Source: Marinicella marina (GTDB lineage: Bacteria; Pseudomonadota; Gammaproteobacteria; Xanthomonadales; Marinicellaceae). From it: a stretch of 64,000 nt of DNA. Below, piece by piece: positions 1 through 8,950 of this stretch. Where the stretch lies: the NCBI RefSeq assembly GCF_030065545.1, contig NZ_JASJNC010000004.1, positions 283,645-347,644 on the forward strand, read 5' to 3'. The notes under the pieces were generated by a model, which saw only the letters and a list, made by a program, of their open reading frames with translations, searched no databases and was not told the DNA's origin. Made by a program: the position numbers and the translations under genes. Within the stretch, counting starts at the first letter, position 1. Every line of letters begins with the position of its first letter.

Positions 1-293
1 ACCAATATCCCATCAATGTCATCGTCTTGATTCAATTCATCAATCAAAGCATACAGTGCTTTGGCTGAAGTTTGTCTGGGCAGGTTATGGGTGATGGAAC
101 GTATACCAGTTTTTTCACAGGCTTTGATTTTATTTTTGACATAAACATGCGATGCCTCATCATTACCAACCAAAACAACAGCCAAGCCTGGCGCCTGCAA
201 ACCTGCATCAACTCGCTGCGTAATGCGCGCAGCGATCTCATCCAGAACCAATTGTGATACTTTTTTGCCGTCTAATATTTGTGGTTTGTTCAT
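1..293 (-). CDS. folD: FolD, methylenetetrahydrofolate dehydrogenase/cyclohydrolase (N-terminal part; gene continues past base 1)
   Basis: Reading the minus strand from the ATG at 293 gives a protein starting MNKPQILDGKKVSQ and continuing through GLAVVLVGNDEASHVYVKNK and a DDDIDGILV stretch, the typical N-terminal half of FolD. The lysine in YVKNK is the family's catalytic lysine and LVGNDxAS is its substrate-site signature. The enzyme makes 10-formyl-THF from 5,10-methylene-THF in the cytosol. The ATG overlaps the TGA of the upstream moeB-like gene (ATGA), so translation is probably coupled. About 97 codons are inside the window and the C-terminal NADP-binding half lies beyond it. Confidence 0.93.
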   Translation of the reverse strand, partial: MNKPQILDGKKVSQLVLDEIAARITQRVDAGLQAPGLAVVLVGNDEASHVYVKNKIKACEKTGIRSITHNLPRQTSAKALYALIDELNQDDDIDGIL

Positions 294-1348
294 GATTGAC
301 CTGTATGCTGTGAACAGCGCTTTGAATTCGCGGGGTATTTTAACACTTTAAACTGCTGATGAAGCAAATCATAACTGAGCATTTTTTGTGACAGCGGTGA
401 ACCCATATGGGTCAACAATTTAATGGCTTCAGTTACCTGTATCATAGCAGCCACACCTGGTATAGGACCCAATATACCCTCGTCATTACAATCGCCCAAT
501 GTAGCTGCAGACAGCTCTTGAAACAAACACCTGAAACATGGCAGCGTTTGATCTCCAGAAAAAACCCCAACCTGAACATGAAAGGCCGAAACAGCAGCAA
601 ATACCCAAGGTGTAGAAAGTTGCAAGCAGGTATCATTGATGATGAATCTCGTATCGATGTTGTCAGTGCCATCTATCACTAAATCCACACCTGAAATTAA
701 AGTTTCAGCGTTGTTTGATGACAGACGTAAATTTACCGCATCAACCAATGTGGTCGAGTTAAGTGCCTGTAAATTGTGCTTAGCAGCTGTGACTTTAGAT
801 TCGCCAACCTCTGACTCTTTGAATAAAACCTGTCTGTGTAAATTATGCAAGGCCACCTCATCATCATCAACCAAAGTGACATGCCCTACTCCAGCCGCTA
901 CCAAATAAGTCGCAGCAGGGCCGCCTAGGCCACCAGCACCGACCACCAAAACATGGGCTCCTTTGAGCTTTGATTGGCCTTGAGAACCAAAGCCTGAAAG
1001 TTTAAGCTGTCTGTCATAACGATCAACCTCTTCTAAGGTCTCTGGGGGTTTGATTATCAGCTGGGCATTTTTCCAAGCTTCAAAACCACCTGAGACCGAG
1101 ATAAAAGGCCTGCCCAACTCAGCTACCAGTTCACTGGATTTAATGCCTTTGTGGCACATCAAATAAATCTGCGCGTTGGATTTTCTTAATAAATCCGCTT
1201 TTGCTTGTAAATCCTCAACTTGCATTAAAGTGGCGCCTTCAACAATTCCTTTGGACCAGCTTTCATGCCCCCTGATATCAATCAGTAAGTGGCCCTTTTG
1301 TTTGATTAACTCTGCCAGGTTATTAACCGCTGTATCGAATACGCTCAT
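290..1348 (-). CDS. moeB: Rhodanese-ThiF/MoeB fusion, molybdopterin-synthase (or thiamine) sulfur-carrier adenylyltransferase
   Basis: 352 aa. Residues 1-100 form a rhodanese domain with a cysteine in LMCHKGIKSS (C65) as the predicted persulfide carrier. The rest is a ThiF/MoeB E1-like domain with the nucleotide loop GAGGLGGPAA near residue 137, HNLHRQVLF, and DGTDNIDTRF. E1-like enzymes adenylate the C-terminal glycine of MoaD or ThiS before sulfur transfer. The first zinc pair is CFRC near residue 270; the C-terminal pair, usually CxxC, reads CSQH. The rhodanese domain is N-terminal, opposite to the MOCS3 order. It overlaps moeA upstream (start 1348, moeA stop 1345) and folD downstream, so it sits in one operon. 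The moeA neighbour favours molybdopterin over thiamine. Confidence 0.87.
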   Translation of the reverse strand: MSVFDTAVNNLAELIKQKGHLLIDIRGHESWSKGIVEGATLMQVEDLQAKADLLRKSNAQIYLMCHKGIKSSELVAELGRPFISVSGGFEAWKNAQLIIKPPETLEEVDRYDRQLKLSGFGSQGQSKLKGAHVLVVGAGGLGGPAATYLVAAGVGHVTLVDDDEVALHNLHRQVLFKESEVGESKVTAAKHNLQALNSTTLVDAVNLRLSSNNAETLISGVDLVIDGTDNIDTRFIINDTCLQLSTPWVFAAVSAFHVQVGVFSGDQTLPCFRCLFQELSAATLGDCNDEGILGPIPGVAAMIQVTEAIKLLTHMGSPLSQKMLSYDLLHQQFKVLKYPANSKRCSQHTGQS

Positions 1349-2595
1349 GATGAATGCAATAAAAAGAAAGGTTGAATCATCACCGCATCGCCCTCAGTCA
1401 AGTTTTGTGCCATTTCATCAAGCAGTAAAAAACAGTTGGCTTCAGCCAATGATTCAATCCGACTTGATTGTTGCTCACCACAAACTTTAACTTGAATTTG
1501 ACCAGCTGCATCAACATCATAAAATGCCCGCAAATATTCACGCCTGCTGTGCGATTTGCGCCAATCATGCACGATGTGAGCTGTCCAAACAGGTGGTTCT
1601 ATCGGTTGTTGGGTAATTTGCTTGATGGCTGATAAGACATACTGACAAACTGCAGTGTAAGCAGAAACGGGGTTACCAGGTAAACCGAAAAACAAACTCG
1701 ACCCAAGCTGACCACATAACAAAGGAAAACCAGGTTTAACCAAGACTTTATGAAATGCCACTTCGCCTAACTCGCCCAGTAGACTTGGAATCCAATCTTT
1801 ATCGCCCATTGAAACCCCACCAACACTGATGATTAGATCAAAACTCATGTGCTTGATTTGTTCCAAACGTTTGGATAAGTCCTGCTTATCATCTCCGATT
1901 AAACGCAACAACTCAACCTCACACCCCATGGACTGTAACAGATCAGATAACATGGATGAGTTGGCATCATAGATCTGACCGACATGCAGGGCTTGTCCTG
2001 GTGGCACCAATTCATCACCATTCATCATCAATGCAACACGCGGCTGTTGCATCACTTGGACCGCAGTGATGCCCAGTGATGAAATCAAGCCCAAATGGGC
2101 TGCGGTGAGTAATTGATGGGCTTTAATGACAACTTGGTGTTTCCTCAAGTCTGAGCCTTTGGTTCTGAAGTAGCGAAATTTATCAGGCAGTTGTTCAAAG
2201 TGCAGTTGATTGTGATTAACTTCGGACTGTTCTTTGATCACTATGGCATCAGCATCTGTTGGCATGACCGCACCGGTCATCACCGGAATGGCTTTATCAC
2301 CACAACTGATGGTGTTTTCTAATGCGGCTGCATGAATCGGTTCGCCGAGTGGCACAACATACCCACTACAACTTGAACCAGCGGCTCTTTTGATGCGGTT
2401 GGTATTGATGGCATAGCCGTCCATACGACTACAATCATTGGCAGGGACATCATGGGGGGCCAACAAGTCCTCATACAAGAATCGACCAGCAGCGATGGGT
2501 ACTCGAACCACCTCGTGCGAAAGTGAACGTTTGGATGCCAATTCGTTGATTATTTGAATGGCTTGGTTATGCGTAATGGCTACAGGATAAGACAT
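1345..2595 (-). CDS. moeA: MoeA, molybdopterin molybdenumtransferase
   Basis: 416 aa, normal length for MoeA. It inserts molybdate into adenylated molybdopterin to finish Moco synthesis in the cytosol. Family signatures are CSRMDGYAI in domain 3, PVMTGAVMPTDADAIV, the ISVGGVSMGDKDW loop of the MoCF domain, and PGFPLLCG with FGLPGNPVSAYT. The C-terminal domain IV is present (RREYLRAF onwards). It lies 20 nt after der and its TGA overlaps the start of the rhodanese-ThiF gene (ATGA), consistent with a der-moeA-moeB-folD transcript. No molybdoenzyme is encoded in this window, so the client is unknown. Confidence 0.95.
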   Translation of the reverse strand: MSYPVAITHNQAIQIINELASKRSLSHEVVRVPIAAGRFLYEDLLAPHDVPANDCSRMDGYAINTNRIKRAAGSSCSGYVVPLGEPIHAAALENTISCGDKAIPVMTGAVMPTDADAIVIKEQSEVNHNQLHFEQLPDKFRYFRTKGSDLRKHQVVIKAHQLLTAAHLGLISSLGITAVQVMQQPRVALMMNGDELVPPGQALHVGQIYDANSSMLSDLLQSMGCEVELLRLIGDDKQDLSKRLEQIKHMSFDLIISVGGVSMGDKDWIPSLLGELGEVAFHKVLVKPGFPLLCGQLGSSLFFGLPGNPVSAYTAVCQYVLSAIKQITQQPIEPPVWTAHIVHDWRKSHSRREYLRAFYDVDAAGQIQVKVCGEQQSSRIESLAEANCFLLLDEMAQNLTEGDAVMIQPFFLLHSS

Positions 2596-2615
2596 TCATC
2601 CTATTTTAGCCGAAA

Positions 2616-4022
2616 TTATTTTTTCGGGTGCTGGTGTTTCGGCATGTTGTGGGCTTTTTTACGGCCAGAGTCATACTTCTTCACTTTACCGGCTTTTTCT
2701 TTGTAGGGGTTTTTACCATCTCTGAACTGCATGATGATGGGCACCCCTTTTAGATCGAATGATTTACGAAAAGTATTTTCCAAATACCGCTTATAAGACT
2801 CTGGCAACTTGGTGGTGCGTTTACCGTGAACTACGATACGCATGGGGTGGTTACCACCTGAATGAGCAAACTTAAGTTGCGAGCTCAACCCCTGAACCAG
2901 CGGTGGTTGATGTGCTTTGTAGGCTTCATTGAGCACATTGGTTAATTTGTTGGCAGAGAGCTCAAGATCAGCCCGTTCCATCAACAAATCCACCCGTTCC
3001 ATCAAAATTCGCAAGCCAGAACCATGCAAAGCTGAAATGTACAACAGTGGCACCCATTCAAAAGCTTGCATCTTTAAATTAATTTTTTCTTTGACGTAAT
3101 CGCGGTGTTCTTCAGACAGATTGTCCCATTTATTGATCACCAAAATAACTGGTTTGGCATGATAAACCGCTAAGCCAAGTAAGTGCAAATCCTGATCAGT
3201 GATGCCTTCGGTGGCATCCATCATGATCACGCAGATGTGGGCCAGCTTGATTGACTCAATGGTTTTGAGGATACTGAATTTCTCTATGCCCTCGCCTATC
3301 TTTGATTTTCTTCTGACCCCAGCGGTATCAATCAAAGTATAGGCCATGTCGTCCCATACCAAAGGCAAGCTGATGCTGTCTCTGGTGGTTCCTGGCATGT
3401 CATACGCCAATACCCGGTCCTCACGCAACAAACGATTGACTAAGGTCGACTTACCCACGTTGGGTCTGCCAATGATCGCCACCCTCGGGCCATGATCATC
3501 GATGACTTCGGTTTCGAATTGTTGTTCGTTGGCTTTGAAAAAATCATTGATTTCTTGTCTCAGCTCAGTCAAACCTTTGCGGTGTGCAGAACTGACTGCC
3601 ATCATTTCCACAATACCCAGTTGATAAAATTCTGACATGGCCACTTCATTGATTTGGCCTTCTGCCTTGTTGGCCAACAAAAGTATCGGTTTTTGCGCAC
3701 CACGAATGCGCTCTAAGATGCGCTCATCATCACCCACCAAACCATCTCTGGCACTGACCACAAAAAGAATCAAATGGGCATCATCAATGGCTTGCATGAT
3801 TTGTTGGTCCATCAACTCAGTTAATTCACCTTCATCACCCAACATACCACCGGTATCAATCAAAGTGCTTTCAAAGTCGGGCAATTCCATTTCGCCATAT
3901 TGGCGATCACGGGTTAAACCCGGCATATCAGCAACCAGTGCATCACGGGTGTTGGTTAAAGCGTTGAATAAAGTTGACTTGCCTACATTAGGACGACCAA
4001 CAATGGCGATGATAGGAGTCAT
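2616..4022 (-). CDS. der: Der (EngA), double-domain ribosome-assembly GTPase
   Basis: 468 aa with two consecutive Era-like G domains. The first P-loop GRPNVGKST starts at residue 8 and the second is near residue 185. Each has switch DTGG or DTAG and an NKxD-type G4 motif (NKAE, NKWD). A KH-like C-terminal domain follows (MRIVVHGKRTTKLPESYKRYLE) with a basic tail rich in K and H. Der binds the 50S subunit and is needed for its late maturation. It starts 18 nt after the bamB stop; the yfgM-bamB-der order is the conserved gammaproteobacterial arrangement. The first-domain G4 motif is NKAE rather than NKAD, a minor variation. Confidence 0.98.
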   Translation of the reverse strand: MTPIIAIVGRPNVGKSTLFNALTNTRDALVADMPGLTRDRQYGEMELPDFESTLIDTGGMLGDEGELTELMDQQIMQAIDDAHLILFVVSARDGLVGDDERILERIRGAQKPILLLANKAEGQINEVAMSEFYQLGIVEMMAVSSAHRKGLTELRQEINDFFKANEQQFETEVIDDHGPRVAIIGRPNVGKSTLVNRLLREDRVLAYDMPGTTRDSISLPLVWDDMAYTLIDTAGVRRKSKIGEGIEKFSILKTIESIKLAHICVIMMDATEGITDQDLHLLGLAVYHAKPVILVINKWDNLSEEHRDYVKEKINLKMQAFEWVPLLYISALHGSGLRILMERVDLLMERADLELSANKLTNVLNEAYKAHQPPLVQGLSSQLKFAHSGGNHPMRIVVHGKRTTKLPESYKRYLENTFRKSFDLKGVPIIMQFRDGKNPYKEKAGKVKKYDSGRKKAHNMPKHQHPKK

Positions 4023-4040
4023 TGGATTCAGGTTTTGGCG

Positions 4041-5174
4041 TTACTTACTGTACTGCATGGCCACAACTGTGCCATCATGGTTGTAAGTGTAAATCACATC
4101 ACCGACCACAACTGGCGCATGATAAAACCTATCATCCCCCACTCGCACGCGGTTTATCACTTCGCCCGTCACCCCATCTAGGATGTGAACGTAGCCTTCA
4201 AAATCACCAACCAGTAAATCACCCAAGTAAAAGCTTGGTTTGGTCAGTTCACGATTCAACAAAGCGTCTTGTGACCAACCTTTAGAACCGTCGGTACGAT
4301 TCAATTGGTGCACAACAGATTGGTTGTCAGTTAAGAACAAAGAGCGCCTGGAAACAGTGACTCCTGTAACCGAACCAATGTTCTGGCTCCACAAGGCACG
4401 ACCTGACTCGGTCGCCACTGACATGGTTTTATCAGCCGCACTGGATAAATACAAATCGGTGGCTATCACCCCGATATCTCCATCTATGTCTGCAATGCGA
4501 TCAATTTCTGTTTTGCCTTGTGAGTTGATGACATTTTGCTGCCACAACACCGAACCATCCATGATATTCAATGCCGCCACACGGCCATTATCAAAACCTA
4601 CGTAAACCCGACCACCCTTGGCAATCGGTGTGCTGTTGCCACGCAACGTTAGATTAGGTATGTTGGTATCAAAACTCCATTCCCTTTGACCGGTTTGGAT
4701 GGAGAAACCGTAAATCCTGCCATCTTGAGTTCGCACCACCACTTTGTTGCGATCAATCACTGGCGGACTCAGTACTTCTGATGTCACATTGGTGCGCCAA
4801 ATTTCAGTACCAGTATCAATATCCAAAGCAACCACTTGGCCTTCTGGGCCACCCAGTACCAAAATGGTATCACCCACTCCAGGGCCTGCGCTGATTTCTG
4901 CAGCAATATTAGTTTGCCAATTAGTCACACCGGTTTTTGCATCAAGGCTGTAAACTTCACCCTGTTGCGTTGCCAATAACAAAGCGCCGTTCTTTTCCGC
5001 AGGTATCAGTTTATAACCGTAAGCACGCTCAGATGATTCAAGATTCAGTTTCCATAAAGTTTTGATGGAACCCGTTTCAGGCAGATCTACCAGCTCGTTG
5101 GGTTTAACTTCATCTTTTTTATTGCTACATGCCACCAGTAAAAGCAGCAATAAATAAATGGGAAATCGTTTCAT
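4041..5174 (-). CDS. bamB: BamB, outer-membrane assembly lipoprotein (beta-propeller)
   Basis: 377 aa. The N-terminus is a lipoprotein signal (MKRFPIYLLLLLLVACSNK) with lipobox LVAC, so the mature protein should be anchored at Cys16 on the periplasmic side of the outer membrane. The rest is an eight-bladed PQQ-like propeller with repeated pieces such as VYSLDAKTGVTNWQ, VVALDIDTGTEIWR and VAALNIMDGSVLWQ. BamB binds BamA and helps beta-barrel insertion. Length and gene order (yfgM upstream, der downstream) match the family. Confidence 0.97.
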   Translation of the reverse strand: MKRFPIYLLLLLLVACSNKKDEVKPNELVDLPETGSIKTLWKLNLESSERAYGYKLIPAEKNGALLLATQQGEVYSLDAKTGVTNWQTNIAAEISAGPGVGDTILVLGGPEGQVVALDIDTGTEIWRTNVTSEVLSPPVIDRNKVVVRTQDGRIYGFSIQTGQREWSFDTNIPNLTLRGNSTPIAKGGRVYVGFDNGRVAALNIMDGSVLWQQNVINSQGKTEIDRIADIDGDIGVIATDLYLSSAADKTMSVATESGRALWSQNIGSVTGVTVSRRSLFLTDNQSVVHQLNRTDGSKGWSQDALLNRELTKPSFYLGDLLVGDFEGYVHILDGVTGEVINRVRVGDDRFYHAPVVVGDVIYTYNHDGTVVAMQYSK

Positions 5175-5215
5175 GAATACCTCGTTTTTGGATTAACGCT
5201 GTTGTTTAATTACAA

Positions 5216-5851
5216 TCAGTTAATTGACTTGATGTCAGCCAGCTTCATTTCGACAATTTGTTTGCCAGAATAGCCTTCGCCTTCATTCAATGCCAATTGA
5301 TATGAATCTTGTGCCTTGCTGATATCGCCTTCGGCAGCATAAATGTCACCCATGACTTCTTCAACAATGGTCTGATAAGCAGCCGATTGTACCAAACCCA
5401 ATTCTGCTTTGGCAGCACTGTAGTCACCTTCTGCAACCAACAAACGCGCCAAACGCAAACGCGCCATTTCAGCTATGGGTTTATCAGGCTTGGTAGCAAT
5501 TAAAGCCTGGTACTGAGCCTTAGCCGAACCCAAGTCTTTCGCTTCAACAAACTTCTTAGCCGCTTTCATGCGAGCTTCAATGGTGTACACGTTGGCACCA
5601 AACTCTGCTTCGTAACCGTCTATCAGGGCGTCCACATTAGTCAATTCACTGGCATCAATTTCGGCCGCTAATTGAACATATTCGGTGGCCGCCTCGGTGC
5701 TCTTAGAAACTTGAGAGTCCTGCCATTTACCATAGCCCCACAAACCGCCAATGCCAAGACCAATTCCAGCAACAATGGTTAACCAGTTGTTACCCAGCCA
5801 TTCCTTGACCATTTGTTCTTGTTCATAATCATCGTATTCTTCAAAAGCCAT
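5216..5851 (-). CDS. yfgM: YfgM-like ancillary SecYEG translocon subunit (TPR)
   Basis: 211 aa. A cytoplasmic N-terminus (MAFEEYDDYEQEQMVKEWLGNNW) leads into one membrane segment at about residues 24-42 (LTIVAGIGLGIGGLWGYG), then a periplasmic domain with TPR-like helices. This matches YfgM, which links SecYEG to periplasmic chaperones such as PpiD. It is the first gene of the yfgM-bamB-der run and lies downstream of tRNA-Asn. hisS, its usual upstream partner, is absent here: after yfgM comes a short gap and the tRNA terminator. Confidence 0.93.
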   Translation of the reverse strand: MAFEEYDDYEQEQMVKEWLGNNWLTIVAGIGLGIGGLWGYGKWQDSQVSKSTEAATEYVQLAAEIDASELTNVDALIDGYEAEFGANVYTIEARMKAAKKFVEAKDLGSAKAQYQALIATKPDKPIAEMARLRLARLLVAEGDYSAAKAELGLVQSAAYQTIVEEVMGDIYAAEGDISKAQDSYQLALNEGEGYSGKQIVEMKLADIKSIN

Positions 5852-5970
5852 ATTCTTATTCCAATGGATGTCGTTTTTATAAAGCGGGTTATTTTACATG
5901 ATGGTTTGTAAAATTTCATCAATGCCAAGCTGCCCGCTGTCGATTAATTGCCATTATGTTTGTGGCAAAA

Positions 5971-6002
5971 AAAAACCGCCCAATTAAATTGAAGCGGTTT
6001 TT
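5971..6002 (-). terminator. Rho-independent terminator of tRNA-Asn
   Basis: A 9-bp perfect stem, AAAAACCGC (5971-5979) with GCGGTTTTT (5994-6002). On the minus strand it is followed by a run of T immediately downstream of the tRNA. Confidence 0.85.
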
Positions 6003-6008
6003 CATATT

Positions 6009-6084
6009 TGGCTCCCCGGGACGGGCTTGAACCGCCGACCTAGTGATTAACAGTCACCCGCTCTACCAGCTGAGCTACCGGGGA
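6009..6084 (-). tRNA. tRNA-Asn (anticodon GTT)
   Basis: The minus strand folds as a normal 76-nt tRNA with encoded CCA. The acceptor TCCCCGG pairs with CCGGGGA, the D arm is AGCTCAGCTGGTAGAGC, the anticodon loop is CTGTTAATC with GTT, and the T arm is GGCGGTTCAAGCCCGTC. A terminator follows directly. Confidence 0.97.
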
Positions 6085-6170
6085 AAATTGGTACGCTTGT
6101 TTTCACAAGAAGATGCGCATTTTACCGCCTTCAGCATAACTGTCAAGAATAAAATGTGGCTGTTTGCAAA

Positions 6171-6908
6171 TTATTTAATTTTTTTATTAACTGCGCTTAA
6201 AAATCCACGCAAAATATCCATCTCATGTTTTTCAATACGCAAGCGATTGAACATCATCCTCAACTTTTCTTCCAAGGACACTTGGTTTTGCGTTTGAATA
6301 AAATCAACATCTTGCATCACAGTAAACAAATGCTGATAAAAACTGGCCATTTTAGCCGCATCAGCAAACGGCACACCTTCAACATCATTAGCCTTGTCAA
6401 TTGTCTCAGCCGACAGCGCCAAGCATTGTTTTCTGATTTCATAAGCTGCGACTTGTACCGCAGCTGCCAAGTTCAGCGATGAATACACTGGATTGGCAGG
6501 GAATTTAACCAGATAATGACAGCGTTGCATTTCCTCATTGGTCATGCCATAGCGCTCTTTCCCAAATAACAAAGCCACTTGTTGTGAAATTGCCGCATCC
6601 AGCATGATTTCGACCGCATCAGCCAAATCGATCACTGGTATGTCCATACCTCGATTGCGGGCACTGGTACCAAACACCAATGTACAAGGTGCAATGGCTT
6701 CATCTAACGTATTGTGAACCGCCGCATTGTAGAGTACATCATCGGCACCGGATGCGCGCGCAGTGGCCTCTGCACTAGGGTAATCATCGGGGCCAATCAA
6801 GTGCAGTTGATCAAGGCCCATGACCTTCATAGCCCGAGCAGCAGCACCGATGTTACCCGCATGTGAGGTGTTGATCAGGGCAAATCTGATGTTTTGTAAT
6901 CTTTCCAT
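6171..6908 (-). CDS. trmJ: TrmJ, tRNA (cytidine/uridine-32-2'-O)-methyltransferase
   Basis: About 245 aa, a SPOUT-class RNA methyltransferase. Visible motifs are INTSHAGNIGAAARAMKVMG at the N-terminus, FGTSARNRG mid-protein, and the knot region LLFGKERYGMTNEEMQRC and NPVYSSLNLAAAVQ, which bind SAM. TrmJ methylates the 2'-OH of position 32 in the anticodon loop. An upstream in-frame TTG (6911) directly precedes the ATG; I chose the ATG at 6908 because no clear ribosome site separates them. The gene is divergent from the suhB homologue and convergent with nothing; the promoter region lies at 6912-7012. Confidence 0.94.
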   Translation of the reverse strand: MERLQNIRFALINTSHAGNIGAAARAMKVMGLDQLHLIGPDDYPSAEATARASGADDVLYNAAVHNTLDEAIAPCTLVFGTSARNRGMDIPVIDLADAVEIMLDAAISQQVALLFGKERYGMTNEEMQRCHYLVKFPANPVYSSLNLAAAVQVAAYEIRKQCLALSAETIDKANDVEGVPFADAAKMASFYQHLFTVMQDVDFIQTQNQVSLEEKLRMMFNRLRIEKHEMDILRGFLSAVNKKIK

Positions 6909-7012
6909 CAAGGAATCTCTGACATAAATAACAAAGTTTTGGTATCATACGCGGTTCTGATAATAACATCAACGCACAGGCACCGCCTGGACGCACAACG
7001 GATCAAATACAC

Positions 7013-7801
7013 ATGTCACCAGAACTCAACATTGCCCAAAATGCCGCATTGAAAGCCGCCAACTCGATTGAACAACTGATGTTCAAAAACGAACTGTTAT
7101 CGGTCAATAAAAAACTCAACAACGGTTTTGTCGATCAAGCAATTAAAGTCAGTCTGAATGACATCTTTTTCACCATCAAACGCGCATACCCCGATGATGA
7201 AATCCAATCTGACCAACAAACCCTGTCAGATAACACCAATCCTGAACGGGTCTGGCTGATTAACCCTTTGAGCGGAGTGACTAATTTTTTGCATGACATC
7301 CCGCATTGTGCCATCACCATTATTTTCATTGAAAACGGTAAAACCAAGGAAGCCCTGGTCTACAACCCAATCAATGATGACAAGTACATGGCAACGAAAG
7401 GCAAAGGCGCTTTTTTGAACCAACACCGTTTGCGCATCAGTAACCACAATGAACCCAGTGAGTCTCTGATGGCCACCAATTACGCCGACAACAAAAACCA
7501 ATTCGGCGCCCAGTCCAATGCGCTGCGCACCATAGGTAAACAAACCGCAGAGGCACGCGTGATGGGCTGTCCCGCTTTGGATTTGGCCATGGTGGCGGCC
7601 GGTAAAATCAATGGCTATTGGCAAAGCGATATGAGTGCATCAGAAATGCTGGGAGGCATTTTGTTGGTAGAGGAAGCGGGTGGCCAATGCATGGATTTCT
7701 CAACCAAGCGTAATTTCAACGAATCGAAACAAGTCATTGCGGGTAACTTAAAACTAACGGCCTGGTTATCAACCCAGTTAAAAACCATTTATCAGGCTTG
7801 A
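7013..7801 (+). CDS. suhB: SuhB / inositol-monophosphatase family protein, predicted catalytically dead
   Basis: 262 aa, full length for SuhB, and recognisable throughout (LNIAQNAALKAANSI, VWLINPLSGVTNFLHDIPH, GCPALDLAMVAAGKINGYW, GGILLVEEAGGQCMDF). Family enzymes need the metal ligands in GEES, DPLDGT and PWD. Here DPLDGT reads NPLSGV (N84, S87), the GEES region reads SDQQ, the VTxxD lysine/aspartate strand reads VDQAIK, and PWD reads ASE. All Mg2+ ligands therefore look lost. In E. coli, SuhB has a catalysis-independent role with NusA in rRNA antitermination; I infer that this role, not phosphatase activity, was kept. The gene stands alone, divergent from trmJ. Confidence 0.85.
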   Translation: MSPELNIAQNAALKAANSIEQLMFKNELLSVNKKLNNGFVDQAIKVSLNDIFFTIKRAYPDDEIQSDQQTLSDNTNPERVWLINPLSGVTNFLHDIPHCAITIIFIENGKTKEALVYNPINDDKYMATKGKGAFLNQHRLRISNHNEPSESLMATNYADNKNQFGAQSNALRTIGKQTAEARVMGCPALDLAMVAAGKINGYWQSDMSASEMLGGILLVEEAGGQCMDFSTKRNFNESKQVIAGNLKLTAWLSTQLKTIYQA

Positions 7802-7851
7802 ATAACTAACTAAACCAGTCATAAACGCCCAATAAGCAATACCCAAAAGAA

Positions 7852-8115
7852 TTAGTCCAATACTTTTTCAGGCGAACGGGCAAACCACATCACATGGGTA
7901 CATGTCTTACACACCATCACGGTGGCACTTTTATTGGCCCAATCTAAGTTCAAGAAGGTCAAGCCCGCGGTGTTCATCTGTGCCTGACCCTCATCAAAAT
8001 GCTTGCCGCCACAGTGTACGCAGTTGACTGCCATGCCATTGATTACATAACTATCTGCACTGACTGCTTTTGCAGCGCCTTTGAAGCCTCTTTTTAAAGT
8101 TTTAAAAAACGACAT
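7852..8115 (-). CDS. Small zinc-ribbon protein (DUF2082-like)
   Basis: 87 aa. Two cysteine pairs, CVHCGGKHF (about residue 32) and VCKTCTHVMWF (about residue 69), suggest one zinc ribbon like the DUF2082/nucleic-acid-binding zinc-ribbon proteins. A short basic N-terminus (MSFFKTLKRGFKGAAKA) precedes it. A good ribosome site, AGGAG, lies 7 nt before the ATG. The function is unknown. It is convergent with the suhB homologue and has no obvious operon partner. Confidence 0.7.
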   Translation of the reverse strand: MSFFKTLKRGFKGAAKAVSADSYVINGMAVNCVHCGGKHFDEGQAQMNTAGLTFLNLDWANKSATVMVCKTCTHVMWFARSPEKVLD

Positions 8116-8431
8116 TTAATCTCCTGAATGTTTTCTGTATGGTAACAGCATCAACAGTGAATAGAAAATCTTCAAGACGAACTTGTCACTTGAAATACAA
8201 AAATTGGATGAATTAATTCACCCTGCTTTATAGACACAATTATGCCTTTAAAAGGTGTCGCGCCTACCGCCAAACAAGGGTATTTCCTCCTACCTTCACA
8301 GTCGCAACGAAGCAGCACCGCCCTGGACACAATAAAAAAAGGCGTTGCACCTTCATCAAGTACAACGCCTCTGGGTTTGTGATCGGAACTCCGTTAAACA
8401 GCTTGCGCCAAGCCCGATTCACAAATGCAGG
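8116..8431. other. Gap between the zinc-ribbon gene and the DUF4252 gene
   Basis: 316 bases with no convincing ORF. The right part holds the terminator of the DUF4252 gene (8333-8370) and the left part must hold the promoter of the zinc-ribbon gene. I see nothing else. Confidence 0.6.
8333..8370 (-). terminator. Rho-independent terminator after the DUF4252 gene
   Basis: Stem AGGCGTTG (8340-8347) with CAACGCCT (8363-8370), followed on the minus strand by a run of seven T. Confidence 0.8.
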
Positions 8432-8950
8432 TTACAGATTCAAAGCCAAGCCCTCTAAACCATCAATATCGATATCGAAATTTCCTGAAATGTCTTTTAA
8501 ATTAGCCACATCTATCTCACCATCCATGCGAATAAAAACGAATTCATCACCAGGCTCATAAACCATGATGGATAAATCACTCAAGCGGGTGCCATCGACT
8601 TTTGCCATGATGCTGACTCGCTCATCACCATCAGCCACTTTGACAATTTCCTCAACCCCATTTCTCGATAGGTTGCGCTTCATGTCTTTCATCCAATCAC
8701 CCAAGTCTAAATCATTGACCTGTTCGGTCAATTCATAAACCGAGATGGATAAATCACTCAAACCTGATAACACAGCCTGCGCCTCAGGCTCGTCTTTGGT
8801 GAACATATTGGCCAGACCTAACATACCTGGCCCCAAAGTGATTTTAACGTTGGCCTCAACACCTAAAATTTCCTCCAACTCATCGAAGTCATTGGCCCAG
8901 ACTACAGAAGCGCTCATTGCCATCAGTAAAACCATCAATAATTTTTTCAT
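8432..8950 (-). CDS. DUF4252-like exported protein
   Basis: 172 aa from the ATG at 8950, which is preceded by TGAGGTAGTT. An upstream extension of the frame is possible, but the chosen start gives a clean Sec signal peptide (MKKLLMVLLMAMSASVVWA, cleavage after AWA-like VWA). The mature part is acidic, with repeated patterns LSDLSISVYE and LSDLSIMVYE and an end with FDIDIDGLEGL. It resembles DUF4252 proteins of unknown function. It sits between secF and its own terminator but is separated from secF by a terminator, so it is its own unit. Confidence 0.72.
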   Translation of the reverse strand: MKKLLMVLLMAMSASVVWANDFDELEEILGVEANVKITLGPGMLGLANMFTKDEPEAQAVLSGLSDLSISVYELTEQVNDLDLGDWMKDMKRNLSRNGVEEIVKVADGDERVSIMAKVDGTRLSDLSIMVYEPGDEFVFIRMDGEIDVANLKDISGNFDIDIDGLEGLALNL

